From: RGIG8244 sp045592785
Lineage (GTDB): Bacteria > Verrucomicrobiota > Lentisphaeria > Victivallales > UBA1829
Assembly: GCA_045592785.1 (NCBI GenBank)
Contig: JAZNVL010000025.1
Span: 1-17,651, forward strand
DNA length: 17,651 nt
Direction of reading: 5' to 3'
Part shown: in pieces, positions 14,138-17,651 of the stretch
Position numbering within the stretch: position 1 is the stretch's first letter
Layout of the letters: the number at the start of each line of letters is the position of its first letter
The notes under the pieces: model-generated
Told to the model about the DNA's origin: nothing
What the model saw: only the letters and a program-made list of their open reading frames with translations
Database searches by the model: none
Position numbers and translations under genes: made by a program

Positions 14138-15148
14138 TCAGAGTTTTTTCGCGGCAGTCCGTGTCACGCGGATCCCGGTGAGACGTTCCGCCGGAGTCGG
14201 TTTTCTTATGATGACGAAGAACGGGGTAAGCCAGAAGGTGAAGAGCGCGACAAGCCAATACGCGTACGCCCGTTTTTCATAGACTTCCACCAGATAATTC
14301 TTTTCGTCGCAGAGGAAGATCCCGTAGAAACGCATCCCACGGGTCTGGGCAGTCAACAGAAGCGGAGCCACATGGACGGGGATGGCAATGAGCAGGAAGA
14401 GGATGAATACGATGACGGCGGCATTGCGTACATCGGAGAGCGGGACCCAGATCGCGTTGTTTTTATTCGCGGAAATGCAGACGAACTTTGCATCATTCGT
14501 GCTGTTGGTCCAGAGTGCGCCGAAGGAAAATCCTTCCAACCGGTCATCGGTGATGGTGGGATTGTATTTCGCGGTATGCTCCGCCTTTGCCTCTTTGATT
14601 TTTTCCTGAAATTCGGGCAGTTCCGCTTCGACTTTTTCCCCTTTTTCTTCGGTCAGTTTCTCCGCTTTCTTCTGGGCGTTCTTCACTGCCTGTTCATGCT
14701 TTTTTACTGCTTTATCACGGATCTCCAACCGCTTTTTGACGGAAGGATGCTCCGTGTCAGAAACAGATCGCATCAGCAGACCTCCCGTTGCGATCAACGC
14801 CAATCCGGCGAAAATGAGGAGCAGAAGGATCGCATCATGAGCGAACGCCTGAAGCCGGAGCCAGAGTCCCGCATGGACCGGGATCAACTGATTCTCGAAG
14901 GATGTTTTTGCGCTTTCGGGTGCGGTCTGTTTCGGCGCATCCGCATTTTTCTTTGTATTCTGTGCAGCGACTTCGGCAAATGCTTCTTTCAGGAACGAAA
15001 GGTGTTTCGCTTCTTCCCAGTTGGGCATCAGGGCTTTTTTGACCGGACACTCCGGCGTGACCAGCCCCTGCTTTACCAATGCGATCAATTCCTGTTCGTT
15101 GACGGGACCGTGTTCCGCAGAATTGATATCCTTTACAAAATAATTCAT
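14138..15148 (-). CDS. GYF_2 (DUF4339) / RDD membrane protein with a coiled-coil insert
   Basis: 336 residues. Residues 1-50 form a GYF_2 domain (YFVKDINSAEHGPVNEQEL, then MPNWEEAKHL). A Lys/Ala/Thr-rich linker follows to about 90. An RDD-like membrane domain then starts with AGLWLRLQAFAHDA (93-106, the Arg and Asp of RDD), has membrane segments at about 105-127, 242-268 and 296-315, and ends in ERLTGIRVTR, the conserved close of RDD domains. Between the first two membrane segments sits an insert of about 110 residues that is strongly charged and predicted coiled coil (about 134-195). The function is unknown. The start overlaps the stop of the flavin-reductase gene (ATGA at 15148-15145) and has GGAAGG upstream. 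Confidence 0.78.
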   Translation of the reverse strand: MNYFVKDINSAEHGPVNEQELIALVKQGLVTPECPVKKALMPNWEEAKHLSFLKEAFAEVAAQNTKKNADAPKQTAPESAKTSFENQLIPVHAGLWLRLQAFAHDAILLLLIFAGLALIATGGLLMRSVSDTEHPSVKKRLEIRDKAVKKHEQAVKNAQKKAEKLTEEKGEKVEAELPEFQEKIKEAKAEHTAKYNPTITDDRLEGFSFGALWTNSTNDAKFVCISANKNNAIWVPLSDVRNAAVIVFILFLLIAIPVHVAPLLLTAQTRGMRFYGIFLCDEKNYLVEVYEKRAYAYWLVALFTFWLTPFFVIIRKPTPAERLTGIRVTRTAAKKL

Positions 15149-15702
15149 GCCTGTTTTCCTTCCGGTTGCATACGGTATTTTTCCGTTCCGCTGATATTCA
15201 CGATCTCACCGAAAAAGATCCGGTGATAATCTTTCTCCGGATAGAATTCAGCGGGGATCATTTCCTTCAGGATCTCCGATTCCACCATGTCAGTGCGGTA
15301 CGTCTTCACACATTCCAGGACCAGTTCCGCTTCTTCGTAAGAGGGCGCGCCCACCACATCGGCGGCGATGGGTGTCAACCCGGCATCCTGCGCTTTCCGG
15401 GGGTGATCCTTGCCGGATTCTGTCCCGCAGAAATTCAATGCTTTTCTGTGTGATTCCGGAAACGCGGTCAGGGTGAATGTGGGGAATTCTTCCAGAATGG
15501 GGAGCGTGAACCGCTGGGGGCGGACCAGGATCATGGCACAAGGTTTTCTCCATAAAATGCCGATGGTCCCCCAGCCGACGGTCATCATATTATACTTGTC
15601 TGCTTTGAAGTCACCTGCGCTGAGCAGCAGCCAGTCTTTCGCCCAGAGTTTGCATACGGGACACTGGAATTCTTCCCACGGGATCACACTGCGTTTGATC
15701 AT
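15145..15702 (-). CDS. Flavin reductase-like FMN-binding split-barrel protein (flavoredoxin type)
   Basis: 185 residues. YNMMTVGWGTIGILWRKP (37-54) and the flavin-site segment ILVRPQRFTLPIL (58-70) followed by FTLTAF and ALNFCGTESGKD (88-99) match flavoredoxin/flavin-reductase-like proteins, which bind FMN and move electrons between NAD(P)H or reduced carriers and acceptors. CPVCK near residue 14 is a Cys pair that could bind metal or act in redox; this is speculative. It is first in a four-gene operon with the RDD protein, thiL and tsaE. AGGAG lies 6 nt before the ATG at 15702. Confidence 0.85.
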   Translation of the reverse strand: MIKRSVIPWEEFQCPVCKLWAKDWLLLSAGDFKADKYNMMTVGWGTIGILWRKPCAMILVRPQRFTLPILEEFPTFTLTAFPESHRKALNFCGTESGKDHPRKAQDAGLTPIAADVVGAPSYEEAELVLECVKTYRTDMVESEILKEMIPAEFYPEKDYHRIFFGEIVNISGTEKYRMQPEGKQA

Positions 15703-15727
15703 ATCATTCTCCTGTTATCTTTATTTT

Positions 15728-15756
15728 AATATATAATCACGGTAAGATACTATCAA
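15728..15756 (-). promoter_or_regulatory. Sigma70 promoter of the flavin reductase-RDD-thiL-tsaE operon
   Basis: On the minus strand TTGATA (15756-15751), a 17-nt spacer and TATATT (15733-15728), 25 nt upstream of the start codon. Both boxes are one base from consensus and the spacing is ideal. Confidence 0.75.
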
Positions 15757-15813
15757 ACTGCGATTTTTCAAGAAAAAACAGCAGGAAAAGAACAAAAAAT
15801 CAAAAAATAACGA

Positions 15814-16626
15814 TCAGCGGTCGGTGAATTTTCCGTATTTCGTACGGTTTCTATAATATATCTCAGATTTGAGATTTTCCACATGTCCATCCAGAAATGC
15901 CATGTTCACCGTACGGGAATGACGTCCGTTGACGGCATCATTGCGGATCTGCAGATTGCTGCTTTTCAATGCACCGCTGATCCCGTAAGTACCGGCAGCG
16001 ACTTTCGCGGATCCGGGAATGTATGTCCCCGTGTAAAACTCATAATTGTTTTCTATTTTGTAACCGCCCTGTTCATAGATGAACGGAACGTTTGACAGCT
16101 TTTTTACAGTACTGACGCGTCTTGCATTGTTGGTCGGCCCTTTCATCAATGAATAGGTGAATATATTGTAGTAACTCCCGGAGTTGCCCCAATAAAGTCC
16201 AGACGGCGAGAAGCCGTTGGGACACCGGAGGAGTGCCGGAAAATGTGCCGCAGACGGACCATACGAGGCATGTTCCGCTCCCTTTTTTGTGTAAACCCAG
16301 CCAGGGATAAGTTTACATAATGCAATGGGCCAGAAGACGATTTTTGCATTTTGCCATTCCGCCGGCTTGTATGTGATATTTGTGCCTGATTTCCAGACAC
16401 CACCATATATCAATTCGCCGGGCTGTATATAAGGAACCATGAAGTCATCATTGCTCGTGGTGTATTGTCCGTGCAGAACCCCCATCTGCTTCATATTGTT
16501 TGCGCAGAATATTTTCTTCCCCATTTCCTTTGTCTTGCCCAGGACGGGCAGCAGCATCGCCGCAAGAATGGCTATGATCGCAATAACGACCAAAAGTTCA
16601 ATCAGGGTGAAATTTTTACGCTTCAT
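15814..16626 (-). CDS. Pseudopilin-like prepilin-type N-terminal methylation-domain protein, copy 1
   Basis: 270 residues. It begins MKRKN-FTLIELLVVIAI, a type IV prepilin/pseudopilin leader with Phe at +1 and Glu at +5 of the mature protein; Asn rather than the classical Gly stands at -1. The hydrophobic helix runs to about residue 28. The body is a globular domain with CPNGFSPSGLYWG and ends with RHSRTVNMAFLDGHVENL, the DGHV motif common in Lentisphaerota and Planctomycete pseudopilin-like families. These proteins are presumed to be exported and processed by a type II secretion/type IV pilus machinery, none of which is in the window. A perfect AAAGGAGGT (16643-16635) lies 9 nt before the ATG. 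Copy 2 is upstream on the same strand and clearly homologous throughout. Confidence 0.88.
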   Translation of the reverse strand: MKRKNFTLIELLVVIAIIAILAAMLLPVLGKTKEMGKKIFCANNMKQMGVLHGQYTTSNDDFMVPYIQPGELIYGGVWKSGTNITYKPAEWQNAKIVFWPIALCKLIPGWVYTKKGAEHASYGPSAAHFPALLRCPNGFSPSGLYWGNSGSYYNIFTYSLMKGPTNNARRVSTVKKLSNVPFIYEQGGYKIENNYEFYTGTYIPGSAKVAAGTYGISGALKSSNLQIRNDAVNGRHSRTVNMAFLDGHVENLKSEIYYRNRTKYGKFTDR

Positions 16627-16721
16627 GGCATCATACCTCCTTTGCCGCTGTCTGTTTTTTTAGCGGTCGGTGAATTTTCCGTTCTTGCATCGTTGGTCGG
16701 CCCATTCAACAATGTACAGGT
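16589..16721 (-). repeat. Direct repeat, unit A (133 bp, exact)
   Basis: Identical at every base to 17519-17651, at a constant offset of 930 bp. It covers the first 12 or so codons of pseudopilin copy 1, its ribosome-binding site and most of the upstream gene remnant. The match is cut by the window end, so the true repeat may be longer. Confidence 0.95.
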
Positions 16722-16743
16722 GAACATATTGCAGTAACTCCCG
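16662..16743 (-). pseudogene. Remnant of a third pseudopilin gene, internally deleted
   Basis: Bases 16684-16743 align with the interior of copy 1 (16121-16180) with 7 differences in 60, encoding GSYCNMFTCTLLNGPTNDAR against GSYYNIFTYSLMKGPTNNAR. The next bases, 16662-16682, are identical over 21 bp to the 3' end of copy 1 (15816-15836, encoding GKFTDR and stop), but in another reading frame. So about 290 bp of the gene between these points has been lost and the 5' part is missing. The remnant starts about 4 bp after the stop of copy 2. A second example begins at 17592 and leaves the window. Confidence 0.85.
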
Positions 16744-16746
16744 ATT

Positions 16747-17556
16747 TTATCTGTCGTAGAATTTTTTGTACGTATAACGGGTTTTGTAATAGACTCCGGA
16801 TTTGATGTTTTCCACATGACCATCCATGAACAGGAGATTGACGGTGCGGTTGTGACGTCCTCTTACCGCATCGTTCCGGATGATGTCATATGTACTTTTC
16901 AACGCACCTGTGATCCCCTGACTGGTCGAATCAACACCTGCGGATCCGGGAATGTATGTCGACGCGTAGAATCCGAAATCGTCCGCCATGGGATATCCGC
17001 CCTGTTCATACATGAAAACGGTTTTTGCAGGTGCCTTCATCTGCGTGATACGGGTGATATTGTCTGGGATCCCTTTCTGCAGACTGTAGGAAAAAATATT
17101 GTAGAAGCTGCCGGTCATTCCGGAGTACAATAATCCCGTTGAAAAGCCATTGGGACACTTGACCACCGGGTGCAGCCAGGAGTGGTAAGGACCATAGTTG
17201 TTATTGACGCCCCAGCCTGTATATTTCCAACCGGGGATCTGTTTGCACAATGCAACGTGCCAGTAAACGACTTTTGCATTAAACCATTCGGGGTATTCCT
17301 GTGTTACATGAGACCCGCCCTTCCAGTTGCCGCCTTTTTCCAGCACGCCGGGCTGCATGTCCGGTACGATGAAGTCATCGTTGCTGTTGGTATACTGTCC
17401 GTGCAGTGCGCCCACCTGTTTCATATTGTTTGCACAAAGGATTTTCTTTCCCATTTCCTTTGTGTTGCTTAATGCGGGCAGCAGCATCGCCGCAAGAATG
17501 GCGATGATTGCGATTACCACCAAAAGTTCAATCAGGGTGAAATTTTTACGCTTCAT
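16747..17556 (-). CDS. Pseudopilin-like prepilin-type N-terminal methylation-domain protein, copy 2
   Basis: 269 residues, colinear with copy 1 and near-identical over the leader (MKRKN-FTLIELLVVIAI) while the body has diverged. Shared blocks include CANNMKQ, HGQYT, SNDDF, CPNGFS, FYNIFSYSLQKG, YEQGGYPMADDF, STYIPGSAGV and the terminal RHNRTVNLLFMDGHVENI. It is presumably exported and processed like a type II pseudopilin. AAAGGAGGT (17573-17565) lies 9 nt before the ATG in an upstream region identical to that of copy 1. Its promoter must lie in or beyond the repeat at the window's right edge. Confidence 0.88.
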   Translation of the reverse strand: MKRKNFTLIELLVVIAIIAILAAMLLPALSNTKEMGKKILCANNMKQVGALHGQYTNSNDDFIVPDMQPGVLEKGGNWKGGSHVTQEYPEWFNAKVVYWHVALCKQIPGWKYTGWGVNNNYGPYHSWLHPVVKCPNGFSTGLLYSGMTGSFYNIFSYSLQKGIPDNITRITQMKAPAKTVFMYEQGGYPMADDFGFYASTYIPGSAGVDSTSQGITGALKSTYDIIRNDAVRGRHNRTVNLLFMDGHVENIKSGVYYKTRYTYKKFYDR

Positions 17557-17651
17557 GGCATCATACCTCCTTTGCCGCTGTCTGTTTTTTTAGCGGTCGG
17601 TGAATTTTCCGTTCTTGCATCGTTGGTCGGCCCATTCAACAATGTACAGGT
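17519..17651 (-). repeat. Direct repeat, unit B (133 bp, exact, runs to the window end)
   Basis: Same sequence as 16589-16721. It covers the first codons of copy 2, its ribosome-binding site, and the start of another pseudopilin remnant (from 17592, stop codon complement at 17590-17592). It implies that the tandem array continues to the right of the window. Confidence 0.95.

Noticed and set aside
14027..15226. 399-codon plus-strand open frame
   Set aside because: Antisense to thiL, the RDD protein and the flavin reductase end; no domain and no ribosome-binding site.
16623..16823. 66-codon minus-strand frame as a separate small gene
   Set aside because: It begins inside copy 2 in another frame and runs through the remnant; better explained as a remnant frame, noted as possible coupling only.

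Overview
The window looks like a chromosomal stretch of a Lentisphaerota-type (Victivallales-like) bacterium. This is inferred from two tandem pseudopilin-like genes with the FTLIELLVVIAIIAILAAMLLP leader and a C-terminal RHxxxxNxxFxDGHV block, a style common in that phylum. The mix of sugar-acid and deoxy-sugar catabolism genes and the divergent DnaA also fit. The taxonomic call is inference; no rRNA or tRNA gene is present. Seventeen features of gene scale are supported: fifteen complete genes, one gene cut by the left edge and one gene remnant.

Layout. 1-1652 (minus): a class II aldolase/short-chain dehydrogenase fusion of the rhamnose-catabolic (RhaE-RhaW/YuxG) type, cut at the left edge. 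1767-5122 (minus): a likely three-gene operon of a NagA-like amidohydrolase, a RlmI-like RNA methyltransferase joined to it by an ATGA overlap, and a Gfo/Idh/MocA oxidoreductase, closed by a strong terminator. 5123-5650: an AT-rich intergenic region with several near-consensus DnaA boxes, upstream of dnaA and a candidate oriC. 5651-7860 (plus): dnaA and a histidinol-phosphatase-type PHP hydrolase sharing an ATGA overlap, then a terminator. 7909-10263 (minus): a large fusion glycosyltransferase (GT2 plus GT-C) followed by a tiny lipoprotein. 10399-12841 (plus): a GNAT acetyltransferase, a 2-keto-3-deoxygluconate-type PfkB kinase and an endonuclease/exonuclease/phosphatase-family hydrolase. 12825-15702 (minus): a tight overlapping operon of a flavin-reductase-like protein, a GYF_2/RDD membrane protein, thiL and tsaE, driven by a near-ideal sigma70 promoter. 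15814-17651 (minus): two tandem pseudopilin-like genes, each preceded by the same leader and the same broken piece of a third pseudopilin gene.

How they fit together. The aldolase fusion, the Gfo/Idh enzyme, the NagA-like protein and the KdgK-type kinase point to use of deoxy- and amino-sugars or uronic acids from polysaccharides. thiL-tsaE is a conserved housekeeping pair. The most unusual items are: (i) the NagA-like protein, which has lost the catalytic Asp, one metal-binding His and one substrate His; (ii) the pseudopilin array with a 133-bp exact repeat carrying a gene remnant; (iii) DnaA with an altered DNA-recognition signature next to non-consensus boxes; (iv) a synthase-plus-transferase glycosyltransferase fusion. 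I saw no CRISPR array, tRNA, rRNA, transposase or phage gene.
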